A stretch of DNA of 64,000 bases from Siphonodentalium dalli. Lineage: Eukaryota > Mollusca > Scaphopoda > Gadilida > Siphonodentaliidae. Shown here piece by piece: positions 1 to 11,204 of the stretch (position 1 is its first letter; each line of letters starts with the position of its first letter). The stretch lies in contig CP136066.1 of the NCBI GenBank assembly GCA_032622095.1, forward strand, positions 197,894,816 through 197,958,815. The letters run 5' to 3'. The position numbers and the translations under genes are program-made. The notes under the pieces are model-generated. The model saw only the letters and a list, made by a program, of their open reading frames with translations. It was not told the origin of the DNA and ran no database searches.

Positions 1-261
1 AATTCACTGTACGTGGAACAATTGGTTTGAGAAATTCGTTGGGAATTATGACACCGTGAGTAATTGTCGTGTGTAGTTCTAGTTTGGGTGTTGGCCATCC
101 GAGTGCACAATGAGGAGAAAGTGTGCTCATCTCGATAGATATATATTCCATAGTATCCATATACAGACAGTATATGGTTTAACTTTGAAAAAGGACATAT
201 CCCATTGTGCATAATAAAATATTTCCCGTGAATGGTATATGATTGTCACGTTCTTCCAGAT

Positions 262-340
262 TGGCTGCGGACACACGTACCACAGTAGCGATGGCATTGT
301 AGGTGTGACAATTTATTATGGTGTAGTTTGGTGACAATTG
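262..340 (+). repeat. Dispersed repeat R1, copy 1
   Basis: An approximately 80-bp sequence beginning TGGCTGCGGACACACGTACC and ending GGTGACAATTG. It recurs at 16640-16724 on the same strand and at 9842-9920 on the opposite strand with moderate divergence. No coding content and no clear terminal inverted repeat. It may be a fragment of a longer non-autonomous element, because flanking sequence is not shared between copies. Confidence 0.7.
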
Positions 341-694
341 GTCATCATATTTCTGTGCCATAGCTTTCCATGTTGCGCACTGAGTTTCCGCACAATGACT
401 CGACTCGACCAATTAACCCATTGCGTTTCACCATGCAAGGTTGATCTCTACTCATTATGTTTCGCTACATTTTATTCTCTACGATATATATAATTGCATG
501 ATCGATCGTCCAGAATTGTGTTTGACCGTGACAATCCCTCATTAACTCACATATCATTTACGCAGTAGTTTTTGTTGATATGATCTCAATTCATGTTTTC
601 ATGTGGGGATCTCCGAGGGTTGGTGGACTTGGTGAATCGATATCTGATCGTTCTGGGCTTTGATGGGTGTGTTCCTCGATTCGAGTAGGATACT

Positions 695-706
695 CCCCCC
701 CCCCCC
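695..706 (+). repeat. Poly-C run
   Basis: Twelve consecutive C residues followed by GGACCGGGGG, so the run can also fold back on the G-rich stretch that follows. Likely length-polymorphic. Confidence 0.9.
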
Positions 707-1245
707 GGACCGGGGGTGGTGTTGCGGGGACCTCTGGTCGGATTGAGTACCTTTAATATATAAACACAATGTTACAAGTAATTGGTCTGATAATTGCGTT
801 GTTGGGAAGTTTCGGTCTGGATTTCGCGCCTGGTGTGGTGCCCATAACCGGCAGTGCACGGCCGGTGCTTCCGGGTGTGGGGGTGATTCCGGGTGCGGAT
901 TTTTTTCGGAATTTGTTCGGATTATTTTTGTTTTTCGAAACCATTCATGTACATTGTTGCTGCTATACCTATTAATACCAGAATATAAAACACTAGCAAA
1001 ATTTGGATCATATCATTAATAGAATTTACAAAAAGCCTCAATTGATATAAATTAGAAATACGTGTGCTGTCAGGCGTAGCATTTTTGTTACCAAAGTGAC
1101 ATACATGTATACTTAAGTATGGGATATTATACTTGGATCAATAATTGCTATAGTTTTGGCATACTGGGGTTTGGGGGAATGATAGTTTACTTCTGTTTTG
1201 TCTAGATTTTTGCAGATAATACGACATCTTCGGATTATAGGCAAT

Positions 1246-1341
1246 ATCGAGTGGGGTACCTGGAGGGTGGATTTAGTCATGCTGGCCTGCTTTGTGGGAT
1301 AGCGTCGCTGAACTTGCCCTCTGGGGATCTCATTCTGCAAA
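1246..1341 (+). repeat. Decayed copy of H1 hairpin repeat
   Basis: The segment shares GGATTTAGTCATGCT, GGGATAGCG and the end GGGGATCTCATTCTGCAAATG with the hairpins at 53091-53178 and 53383-53475. In those copies the two halves pair through GGTGAATTTAGTGA-type arms; here the pairing is largely decayed. It abuts the 5' side of the LINE. Confidence 0.55.
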
Positions 1342-1344
1342 TGC

Positions 1345-4300
1345 CATGCATCATGTTTTGTACATCAATTACTATATTTGATTTTTATTCATTTAGTTCT
1401 AGACATTCAATGTTTCACTACAAGTTCACTATAACAATATACTGTAATTGTTATATTCTTGACAATGGCTGAGACTAATTCAGAAAGCACTGTGGCACTC
1501 GGCACGCTGGATGAAGATCCCAATTATAACCTGAAAAAAATTATCTCTGGTCCAGGGGGACTAGACTTTGGCGAACAAGAAGATGAGAATATCTTAAAAA
1601 TACCCAATTGTCAGTACTTTTCTCCAAAATCGTTTCATGATAACGTATCTACAAGTGATGACTGTCTATCTGTTTTTCACCTGAACTGTCAAAGTCTTAA
1701 TTCGCACTGAGATGATTTTAATACTCTAATGTTTGAATTACAAAATAATAAATCAAAATTTGGAGTTATTGGCCTAACTGAAATCTTCAGGAATCCGGAT
1801 AGTATTGATTTTCCACTTAATGGATACCATCCATTAATTAAACGGTGTCGTCCGGATGGAGATGACTGTCATGGCGGTGTTGGCATGTACATTCGAAAAG
1901 ACTTATCTTATAAAATCAGAGAAGATTTAACAACATTTATTCCTCATGTATTTGAGTCACTGTTTGTTGAAGTGTTGACAAATAAAAATAAAACGTATAT
2001 AATTGGAACAATTTATAGGCCTAATACAGCACCAAAAGCGGACCTAGATAAATTTATCAACCTTATGAATGAGAAAATGGACCAAACCAATAGAGAACAT
2101 AAAAAAATAGTTTTGATGGGAGATTTCAACATTGACTTATTGAAATACGGTAGACATGATAAAACTAACAATTTTCTTAATTATGTCTTTGTCTCTAGTT
2201 TCCTCCCAACAATAACAAAACCAACTAGAGTGTCAGACTTCACTGCTACTCTGATAGATCAGATTTTAATAAATGATCCAACTATTGATTATGAAACGGG
2301 TATTATACTAAGTGAGATATCTGACCACTTCGGTACTTTCCTCTGTTATAAGAGTAACAAAATAAATCTAGCCCAAATGCTAAAATAGAATACCGACGGA
2401 ACTATAATGATGAAAATATATCATGTTTTAAACGACTACTAGGAACGGCTAATTATAATAGTGTTGTAGGACGAACGTGTCCACAGGAGTCATATAAATC
2501 ATTTATGGAAATTTATTTAAATGCCTTTGAAATAGCTTTTCCATTAAAACGATCACGATCAAAATCCACCAAACAGAAACCATGGATTACCAAGGGAATG
2601 ATGATTTCATCTGAACATAAAGCTAAACTTTTTACGAGAAAGCTTAAGAATCCTTCCGAAAGTAATATTACAGAATACAAAGAATTTTGTAGACTTTTTA
2701 ATAAAATAAAACGAGCAAGTAAGACCTTGTACTATACAAATATGATAAATGAATATAAACATAATATGAAAAAAACATGGAAACTGATTGGTGAGATAAT
2801 GCAACAAAGATCTAAAAAATTAGAATATCCCATGTCATTCATTATTGGGGGTGTCGAAAGTAGAAATAGGAAAGAAGCTGCTGACGCCTTTAATGCATAT
2901 TTTTCTACCATTGGCGCTACTGCGGCTGAGAAAATATCACAAACTTGTAACAAATACTCTTCATACTTACCTACACCTTGTAGTGAAACAATCTTTTTTC
3001 ATCCCACTACACCGGAAGAAATGCATACAACGGTTTCCTTAAGTAAAGGGAAGCGCAGCATTGACAAAGATGGTCTTAGCTCTTTCATTATGAAGAAAGT
3101 TATCTCGGAAATTTCACAACCCTTATGTCATATTTTCAATCTCTCAATGGAAACAGGAATTATTCCAGAAGACATGAAGATAGCAAAAGTTATACCCCTC
3201 TTCAAATCAGGCGACCAAAAGATAATGGGAAATTATCGCCCAATAAGTATTTTGCCCATTTTTTCTAAAATCTTAGAAAAAATTGTATGTCACAGACTAT
3301 TTGTTTTTTTAAATAAACATGATACATGATACATGATATCATAATCAATATGGGTTTAGAAAAGATCATTCAACAATTCATCCAATTTTGAAGCTACTCT
3401 ATGATGTGGGTTTGAATAATGATAAGAAGGATAAAGATTGTACGCTATCTGTATTTATTGATTTTTCCAAAGCCTTTGACACAATAAATCATGAATTTTT
3501 GCTAAATAAACTTGATTCTTATGGAATAAGAGGCAAAGCCAATGAGTGGTTTAGAAATTATCTGACAAATAGATACCAATGTGTGGAACTGGAAGATATG
3601 GTTTCTTCTAAACTTCCAATTACATGTGGAGTCCCACAGGTACCTGTTGCAGGTCCGATTCTTTTTTTGGTCTATGTTAATGATATGCACAGATCTAATA
3701 ACCTATCACTTTTATCCTTTGCTGATGACACAACTGTGTATTCTTCACATCACAACCTTGATTATTTGTATGACTACTTCAACAAAGAGCTTGAAAAATT
3801 GAGTACTTGGTGTAGAGCAAACAAACTATCATTAAATACAAATAAGACTAAATATATGGTGATACAACCAATAAATGGCCCGTATTTAGTTGCAAATAGA
3901 ATGCTGAATATAAATAAACAGCCGATTGAAAGGATAGGATCCGATTGTCAAGAAAAATCTTTCAATTTTTTTAGGTATTCACATAGATGAACATCTGACA
4001 TTTGAATAAAGCTGTGTGTACGAAAATGTCTAATTCTCTTTATGCTATAAATCGAGTAAAAAATTTCCTTTCTTTCGATTGTCTTAGAATGCTATATCTT
4101 ACCTTAGTACATTCTCATATTCTTTATGGAATAGAGTTATGGGGAAATGCGAGTACTCAAAATCAAGTTATTGTACTACAGAAAAAGGCAATTCGAGCTA
4201 TTAATAAAAAACGCTACAATAGTCACACCGAACCATTATTTAAATCTAATAACATTTAGAAGCTGCAGAATGAGTATATGCATCGGATATGTCTATTTAC

Positions 4301-4790
4301 GCACGACTGGAAATATGTAAATGTTCCCAAATCATTTGTTAATAGTTTTAGAATATATAAACATCCGAGTATGAGTACTAGGTCCTCAGGAAAAATACAG
4401 GAAACAAGGGCTCGCATTAAACTCACTGAAAAACTACCCCTCCATGTATTTCCAAAAATTTGGAACACTCTTGATGTTACTCTACAGAATATCCAATCGA
4501 AGCCAGGCTTTAAAAAAAAATTACCAAATCTATTATTGACAATTATTCTTCGAATATTAAGTGCAAAAACAAGTTTTGTCCAGATTGTACTAAAAAGATA
4601 GAATTAACTCTAACTTTTGGAATTGAACTTCCAATAAGGAAAGAAATTATAACTATAAAACGACCTTCATTAGTAAAATGAATTTTAAAAAAATGAGAAG
4701 ATGTGCCTGATGAATATATATGTAAATGCATGTATGTATGTGCTTATGTGTATATATGCATGTAGATATATATTTTTTCAATCTTCTGTG
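1345..4790 (+). mobile_element. Non-LTR retrotransposon (LINE, CR1/L2/jockey-like), decayed
   Basis: One plus-strand element with an apurinic-type endonuclease domain followed by a non-LTR reverse transcriptase with a FADD active site, then the conserved C-terminal region. The ORF is broken by at least three frameshifts and two in-frame stops, so the copy is dead. After the ORF there is about 190 bp of AT-rich sequence ending in a (ATGT)-rich low-complexity tail (about 4715-4770), as is usual for CR1-like LINE 3' ends. The 5' boundary is uncertain; the H1 hairpin relic at 1246-1341 gives an outer limit. No first ORF (ORF1) was found. Clade assignment within the CR1/L2/jockey group is an inference from overall pattern. 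Confidence 0.85.
1465..4601 (+). pseudogene. LINE ORF2 pseudogene: endonuclease + reverse transcriptase
   Basis: In the family this polyprotein nicks target DNA and primes reverse transcription of its own RNA. I take the ATG at 1465 as start. Endonuclease signatures in order: HLNCQSL (about 1678), the TE that replaces the usual catalytic-Glu motif (about 1780), MGDFNIDLL (about 2117) and SDHFG (about 2320). Reverse transcriptase: YRPISILP (about 3233), FSKAFDTINHEFL (about 3466), then FADD at about 3718-3729. The normally conserved GVPQGS motif reads GVPQVP. C-terminal part (4002-4601) carries the LYFTLVHSHILYGI-like region typical of these elements. Breaks: in-frame TGA at 1708-1710; frameshift near 2370; frameshift at 3316-3345, where a 7-bp unit (ACATGAT) is repeated; frameshift near 3980-4000; in-frame TAG at 4257-4259. 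Total length about 1,040 codons, roughly full length for an ORF2. Confidence 0.9.
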
Positions 4791-5404
4791 TTGTTGAGTG
4801 CCTATATTCAGTGCAAATATTAACTATTTGGTGCAAACTAATTAGAACATTGTCTAGTTTGAACAGTTTTATTTCTGAACTTTATAGCTAAAGATTAAAA
4901 TGTTTTAATCAAATAATCAAATTGGTAACAACGTAGACACACACAAAGCCTCGTGTTATTATTATTTCATTATTTCATTATATTATATGGTTTGAACCCC
5001 ACCCAGTATGTCAATTTTGCATAAATGCCAATTTTGTATAAATTTGTATATCTTCCATATTTTTGTCAATATTTTCCGTTTCCAAATGGTGGTGGCAGGA
5101 AGACGACCATATGGTCATGCCACCACCATATGACATATTATTGTTTATTATTTAATTATATATGTGTAACACATTTTATGATGATATGCCATAATACAAT
5201 ATTTACTTACTTACTTATCCACTTATATTAATTTCATGCGTATTAATTAGACAGTTCCCAAATTGCGGTTTTTATTTTGCGACGTTTAGTTCTCTGCATA
5301 ATTCCGCTAATATTATCATGTGGGCCAATGAAGCTATGTCGGAACTGTTGGAGGAAATGCAGCTGCGAGAACCTATCTTGAATAAACGAAGCGAACTATA
5401 CAAG
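4791..5404. other. Non-coding spacer between LINE and Gypsy element
   Basis: AT-rich sequence with no supportable ORF. A small imperfect hairpin lies at 5085-5132 (TGGTGGTGGCA pairing with TGCCACCACCA). Short ATTATTTC and CTTA tandem repeats occur near 4965 and 5205. Confidence 0.6.
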
Positions 5405-5525
5405 TGTGACAAAAATGGATTATGACTGTTTTAGTGAATGTCAGCTACCTCATGTTGTTTCATATTGTGGAAACTGTTCTTATTTGCCTGTTCATTGCGG
5501 CCATCTTGGTTAGGGAAATAACTCA
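5405..5525 (+). repeat. 5' LTR fragment
   Basis: Matches the start of the 3' LTR (8837-8971): both have TGTGACA, then ATGACTGTTTTAGTGAATGT, then CATATTGTGGAAACTGTTCT, and end at GGAAATAACTC. The fragment lacks about 15 bp (GTGTGCGAGAAATTT-like) present in the 3' copy. Similarity stops abruptly at about 5525, where pol sequence begins, so the rest of the LTR, the primer-binding site and gag were deleted. Confidence 0.85.
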
Positions 5526-8218
5526 GGATAGATCAGTGTCTAGATTCCTTGTCTGGCCAGCACAAGATAAATCAAAGACGTCATTTGCTTCTCACCGAGG
5601 ACTCTTTCAATTTAAAGTCTTACCATTTGGTTTGTCCAACTCACCAGCTGTATTTGAGAGGTTAATGGAGAATATTTTGTCTGGAATTCAGTGGGAGCGG
5701 TGTTTATGTTATATTGATGATATTATTTCATCTGGGAAATTTTTTAATCAGGCTGTTTCTAATTTCGAAGAGGTCCTGGGGAGATTGCAGGAATCTGGAT
5801 TACGTCTAAATCCTTCTAAGTGTCAGTTATTTCAGAAAGAAATGTCATTTTTAGGTCACGTTGTAACCTCAAGTGGTGTGAAGCAATCTCAGAATGGCAG
5901 TTCCTGAATCAGTTAGAGAAGTTCGGAGTTTCTTAGGACTTGCAAGATATTATCGTAGATTTATTGAAAGTTATGCGGAGTTGACTCATCCTTTAAATCA
6001 ATTAACAAAGAAATTTGCTAGATTAGAATGGTCAGAAAGTTGTGAAGAGTCATTTTTAAAAATAAAATCGGCTTTATCAATTGCTCAGGTTCTAAGTTAT
6101 CCAACACAGGAAGGAATGTTTATTGTGGATAGTGATGCTAGCCAACTAGCTGTGTGAAGGTTGCTTTCACAAATCCAGAATGGGAAGAAAGAGTTATAGC
6201 TTTTGGTAGTAAGGATTTGAATACTCACCAACAAAATTATTGTAATACTTATCGGGAATTACTGGCTGCTGTTCAATTTGTGAAGCATTTCAAACACTAT
6301 CTAATTAGTAGAAAGTTTGTGTTGCGTACAGATCATGCCTCTTTAACATGGCTCAAAAATTTCAAATATGCGGAAGGCATGGTAGCTAGGTGGATATCTG
6401 CACTGGAGACATTTGATTTTGATATCATTCATAGGAGAGGAGCAAATCATGTTATAGATTCTAATGAGTTCAGTCTGCTAAATGTTTGTGAAAATGGAGG
6501 ACAAACCGATTATTTGTTTATATGCTCAGAGAAAGTTGGTTCTGATGTGGCACCAGTTAATTTTACCAGAGTCTGTCAACTGATTTCGGATATTGGAGGT
6601 AACAGTGTTGAGGACCTTGATGCTAATTCTCATGTGAATCTGAATATGATGCAAGTGGTGGTGGTGATTCGATACTCTTCATGAATTATATGGGTCATAG
6701 TGAGTTAAACTCCAGATCTGAATATAATGGAGGTTATGGTGGTGATTCGATAGAGTTAATGAATTCGATGGATCATAGTGAGTTAAACTCCATATCTGAA
6801 TATGATGAAAGTTGTGGTGGTGATTTGATGCAGTTCATGAATTCGATGGGTCATAGTGAGTTAAACTCCAGATCTAGTGATGATTCTGATCTCGGTGTTT
6901 CTTTGCTGGAAGATTGGAGTCTGGGGATGTTAGATTGTGGCAATCAGAGGATCTTGTAGTTGGTCCAGTTATTAGTATGAAGCAGTCGCTAGAAAATAAA
7001 CCACGTTTTCATGATTTTTGTAAAGTACTTCCAGAGTCTGTGCGCTTGTGGGACAGATGAGATGCTCAGATTGTTCTTGAGGATGTTTTGTATGTAACAA
7101 GGTCTAATTCTACAGTTGTGGTTGTGCCATTACAGTTACAACAGAAGCTCTTTCATGCTTTGTATGAGACCAGACTTGGTGCTCATTTTGGTCGGGATAT
7201 GACCCTAGCTAGTATCAAACAGAGGGCATTTTGGCCAGGTATGCTATCTTGTTTTGTGGATTCTCATCCAAATGATTGGGATGATCACCTCCCTTATGTC
7301 GTGATGGCATATATGGCAATGGAACATTCCAGTACAAAATGCAGTCCTAACTTAATTATGTTTGGTCATGAACTGTTGATATTGTTCTTGACCATTCTCC
7401 ATATGAGGAATAACAGTATTGTCCTATTCAATATATTGATTGGGTAAGGAGTGCATTCCGTAAGAATTTTGCAATCGCCTTCAACTATATGCAGAAGGCT
7501 GCGAGACAGCACAAGACATATTATGACAGAGGCATCCGTCCTCAGGTGTTTACACCTGGAGATTTAGTATGGAGATGGTATCCACCCTATGTCCAGAAAA
7601 TGTTAGTTGGCGAGGTCCTTATTATGTTTTGAGCAGAGAATCGATGGTGAATTATCGCATTAGAGAAGTAGATTCAGGGAAGGAATTGGTGGCAAATGTA
7701 GACCATATGCTTCATCGCCGAGATAATCTATCAGAACAAAGTAGGAAGGAACATGGGCAGCCTTACAATATGGAATTAGATGAACACTGTTCACCAGCAG
7801 ATGTGGAGATGGAAGATGAACCACAGAGTGTAATCTTGGACCCTGCTAGTCCAGGTTCTCCAGTATATTCTCGAGTGGGTCGTCTCATCAAGCATCCAGT
7901 AAGATTTTCACCTTCTCTTTATACTGAAGATCAGGAAGAAGCTGAACAGTCTTCCAATATGGAAGTCGATGATCAGTTTCCAGCTTCCAATACAGATGGG
8001 GACATTGGTGATGTTGCAAGGAACTCTGTTGATACACATTTTCAGTCCAACTATCTTATCCTACTGTAGAATCGGCTAAGAATATTTCAGAAACGACCAT
8101 GGCTACTGAGATTTCACATGATACGGCAAATAATACAGAGGATGGAGATAATGATAATTGTCTTATGAAAATCCGTAGGGGAAGGGCTGTGAGGCGACCA
8201 CCTCGGTGTTTGCAATAA
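5526..8218 (+). pseudogene. Gypsy pol pseudogene: RT, RNase H, partial integrase
   Basis: Polyprotein of a Ty3/Gypsy element. Reverse transcriptase starts mid-domain; GLFQFKVLPFGLSNSPAVFE is at about 5600 and the YIDD active site at 5710-5721. A frameshift near 5890 precedes the VREVRSFLGLARYYRRF segment. RNase H follows, with a deletion or shift at about 6150 just after DSDAS; the TDHASLTWL and RWISALETFDF motifs are intact. A three-to-four-fold in-frame minisatellite sits at 6636-6880. Integrase keeps the histidine part of the zinc-binding region (HFGRDMT to FWPGM, about 7180-7240), then jumps directly to DWDDHLPYVVMAY (about 7275), so the D,D-35-E core is missing. The C-terminal WRGPYYVL and basic RRGRAVRRPPR end (stop at 8216-8218) are still recognisable. 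Further frameshifts lie near 7380, 7590 and 8050. Inactive. Confidence 0.9.
6636..6880 (+). repeat. In-frame minisatellite inside Gypsy pol
   Basis: A roughly 78-81-bp unit is repeated about three times (unit anchors GGTCATAGTGAGTTAAACTC near 6690, 6771 and 6848), with part of a fourth copy upstream at about 6636. Because the unit length is a multiple of three, the reading frame stays open across the copies, each encoding a HSELNS-type segment followed by acidic and Gly-rich residues. It lies in the linker between RNase H and integrase. Confidence 0.8.
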
Positions 8219-8250
8219 TTAACGAGGGGGTTTGACTCTTTACACAAGTT

Positions 8251-8743
8251 ATGGATGTATTGCAAATTGATATTCCGGATGAGGAAGTGCAAGAACTGGT
8301 GAGGCCAGTGTTCCAGGCGATCCCCCCTGTGGATAACCAGCAAGTGGTGCCTGGATTTCTGGATCGGCCAGTATTTAAAGAGGGGCTGTGCTGCCCTGTG
8401 GCAGAACAGCAACAGAGGACAACCCATTGCCTGCATAAGGATCCATGACCAGGATGTTGTCAACCATACTTGTAAACGGTGTGGCTTTCAGTCTTATAAA
8501 GAATGGCGTTAATCGTCACACATCCGATTTAAACATATGGGGACGCCTGTGGAAAGGACAATTCGTTCTGTAACATCAGTAAACGCCGAATTCAGTTACC
8601 CAGGATTGCTAAAAGCGTTTCGCAAAATGACAGCTTCCGCGAAAAACGATCAGGTGAAAAGAAAAGAAGCACAGGCAGGTCGACGAAAGATGACACCAGT
8701 AATTCGTAAACAGGAGTGTGGATTGGTAGAGTTAGTGAGATAA
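8251..8743 (+). pseudogene. Second ORF downstream of pol, with C2H2 zinc-finger pattern (broken)
   Basis: The ORF begins with an ATG 32 bp after the pol stop and runs open to 8448 (start MDVLQIDIPDEEVQELV, acidic). A frameshift somewhere in 8390-8440 moves the reading to another frame, which contains C-x2-C-x12-H-x4-H: Cys codons at 8471 and 8480, His codons at 8519 and 8534. An in-frame TAA at 8510-8512 lies inside the finger loop. The frame continues to 8743 with a Lys/Arg-rich C-terminus. Position between pol and the 3' LTR is where some retroelements carry env or accessory genes, but there is no signal peptide or membrane segment here, so envelope is unlikely. A nucleic-acid-binding accessory protein is the inference. 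I do not recognise the family. Confidence 0.5.
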
Positions 8744-8826
8744 AGCAAACTGGACTGTGGATGTTTCTACATGTAATTTGTTTCTGTTGTTTGTGCTGAA
8801 AGTTATGGTGACTTCCATCTAACTTT

Positions 8827-8836
8827 GAGGGGGTAG
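8827..8836 (+). promoter_or_regulatory. Polypurine tract of Gypsy element
   Basis: The purine-rich GAGGGGGTAG directly precedes the TGTGACA start of the 3' LTR, the expected position of the plus-strand primer. A similar tract, ACGAGGGGG, occurs at 8221-8229 right after the pol stop codon and could be a second or ancestral tract. Confidence 0.7.
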
Positions 8837-9260
8837 TGTGACATAAATGGAGTATGACTGTTTTAGTGAATGTCACCTACCTCGTGTCATTTCATATTGT
8901 GGAAACTGTTCTTATTTGTGTGCGAGAAATTTCTTGCCTGTTCATGTGCGGCCATCTTGGTCACGGAAATAACTCTAATTCTTAAAATGTTTAATTTCCG
9001 TAAATAATTTCTTTTGATACCGTTTTTCATGTTACATGCGAGTACGCGGGTTCTGTCAATGCTCAGCAAACAGAGAACTTTGTGTTCAACGCTTGTGGTG
9101 TTTTCACTCAACCGGCATCTCCCTGTATCATGAAAACTTTTGGATTTTGTATCATTTTTGATCTACCACACCTTATATGGTGAGGTATGGCGAGGGGTGA
9201 CCCGAGTAAGAAATTTGTGTTTCTTCCTCTTGCTCTCCTTCGATCAAGGTATGTTCGCAT
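8837..9260 (+). repeat. 3' LTR of Gypsy element (right end approximate)
   Basis: Starts TGTGACATAAATGG immediately after the polypurine tract and matches the 5' LTR fragment for its first roughly 130 bp. The rest has no partner in this window. The end is placed near CTTCGATCA at about 9250 only because a CA dinucleotide is expected there; this is a guess. Confidence 0.6.
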
Positions 9261-11090
9261 CTGCTAGGTTGAATCAATTCTTGCCGACTTTTGATGAGGA
9301 ACTTGCACATCGATCTGGTTGGAATATGAACTCCTTTTCAGGAGAAATTTATGGGAATAAAATTCTCAACATAAATGCTAGGAAGCCAGTCTTCCAAGTC
9401 CTATGCAATTTAGGGTATCTCTTAAAGTCATGTTTAACTTCCAAGTAATGTTTTTTTCTAGCAGTCTATCAGTATAGATAGGATTCCTTTAAAGTAATGC
9501 ATAGCAGTTAAATTGTATTACAACTTAAAGTAGCCATGGTCGGGAATATAAATATATATAATATAACTTTTAACATTGTATACATGCAGTCTGCTGATTT
9601 ATTGTTGATTTTGATTGTTTGGAAAATTACAGTTATTATTTTTTTTAATTCCAGTGTCGTTATTGGGCTGGGTGGTAGTTCATAGTAAAATCCATTCAAC
9701 TACACAATTATCTGAATCCGTGCAGTAATATCTATTACACAAGGACCAAAAACAAGAAAAAATATAACGATGTTTGGAGGACTCATTGTGCGAATATGCA
9801 GCTGGCGACATTGCTAGCTTTGGCATATTAATTATGACAACCAATTTTCACCAAACTCCACAGTATATAATTCTTACACCTACTATGTCATCGCTACTTT
9901 GATACGTGTGTCCGCAGCCATTGCATAATGCCCGCGTCGGGCTGATTAGGATAATAACACATAGGCTGCCTTTAAAAGGTAACCAACCGTTAATATGGTT
10001 AAATTTTCTATTGGCAATTTTGTTTTTATAAATTCTGGGGCCACGAGGGTGCAACGTGCATATTTAAACCACACCAGTTGATATATCGTATATATTATGT
10101 AAATGTCTAAAAATAAATAGACATTTCATAACCAACACGTTTTAGTCAATTCTGGTGTCACTAACCCCCATCCCCAACGTCACTCAGGGCCGGGAACTTA
10201 CGTCATACATTGTTTGAAAATGGCAGCAAGATGTGTCATATCGACGTGAGTACTCGCCGTGTTCATTTAATATATTCCGACTCAATCAAAAAGATAGCAA
10301 ATGAGCTATAAATCATTTTGTGATAGCTTAAAGGCACGTGAGGCCTTAGTTGTCGAAAATATTCATATTTGTTCCAATCACCGTAAACAGAAAAACATTA
10401 AAACGCATACAGTTTCGTTCATATATACCATCACCATCGCGTAAACAGCATGTTATCATAAAGATTTACTATATTTTACCTAAGCAAGAGCCTGATTGTG
10501 TTACAGAAGACAGCACAATGCTGCTGGCTAATCACACACAAATGGCATAAACGCTCTTTATTCGTTCCATATCAGGAATTCACCAACAAAGAACGCTCTT
10601 TATGTTTACCATCATAATATAAACAAACACCAGAAAAGTTACTTTTTATGCTTTTGTTTACATAACAATGGTCAAATATATGTCAATAACATACTGTTTA
10701 TGCGATATTTCTTATTTGTATACGGACAAAGTCCGTCTACATTTTGTTGTTCTTTCTGTTTGTGGCGGTTTTTGACGGGTGGAAATATTTTAACAGGATA
10801 CCCACCGCCAAGGCCAACCGTACCTTTAATATGAATGCCGTGATTCCGGTCCCCATATAAATGACAGTTTCAAGAGACGATATAAGTGATCAAGTGACTT
10901 ATACTCCGGTCACCATTTTTGGAGGTTATGGAATTTTAACGCCAACATATTATTAAAACAAATATGTTCGATATCCAGTGTTTGAAGTATCTGCGATGAG
11001 TTATTGTGAGCGAATTATGACGTAGCTACACATCCTGCAACTTTGATCCAAATTCATTAGTTGGGATGCATACATACATCTATTCTGGCA
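9261..11090. other. Non-coding AT-rich region
   Basis: No gene is supported. Apart from the inverted R1 copy at 9842-9920, I see only AT-rich sequence and a GCTCTTTAT-type word repeated at about 10552 and 10595. Confidence 0.5.
9842..9920 (-). repeat. Dispersed repeat R1, copy 3 (inverted)
   Basis: Read on the minus strand it runs TGGCTGCGGACACACGTATC to GTTTGGTGAAAATTG, matching the copies at 262-340 and 16640-16724. Confidence 0.65.
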
Positions 11091-11204
11091 CACGATTGGA
11101 TAGCAAAAGATACTTAATCAGGGTTCACGATTGGATAGAGATTTATATTAATTCGCAATAACACGTGGCACGCGAGGTTAGGATCGAGGCTAGGATTATT
11201 GCTT

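Larger units (their letters stand above)
1..1245. other. Non-coding left edge of window
   Basis: No coding region can be supported here. The stretch holds a copy of a dispersed repeat (262-340), a run of 12 C (695-706) and AT-rich unique-looking DNA. The piece at 636-690 resembles 35430-35480 (shared TCTGATC then GAGCTTTGATGGGTG-like sequence), so it is probably old repeat. A 68-codon reading frame at 769-975 has no supporting context. Confidence 0.5.
5405..9260 (+). mobile_element. Ty3/Gypsy LTR retrotransposon, internally deleted
   Basis: A plus-strand element bounded by a truncated 5' LTR (5405-5525) and a 3' LTR beginning at 8837; both begin TGTGACA and share about 100 bp. Inside are reverse transcriptase, RNase H, remnants of integrase and a second ORF. 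Gag, protease and the N-terminal part of reverse transcriptase are absent: the LTR piece runs directly into mid-RT. Most of the integrase catalytic core is also missing. Several frameshifts show that the copy cannot make its own proteins. The right end is uncertain because the 5' LTR copy is too short to define it; no target-site duplication was found. Confidence 0.88.

Noticed and set aside
769-975. 68-codon plus-strand frame with a hydrophobic start and a Gly/Pro/Val-rich middle
   Set aside because: Eukaryotic context without promoter, splice or homology evidence; an antisense frame is also open across it.
8056-8463. 135-codon minus-strand frame opposite the end of pol and the zinc-finger ORF
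   Set aside because: Antisense shadow of plus-strand Gypsy sequence with recognisable protein motifs on the plus strand.
9140-9448. 102-codon plus-strand frame overlapping the 3' LTR
   Set aside because: Starts inside the LTR region, no recognisable domain, and LTR sequence is not expected to code.
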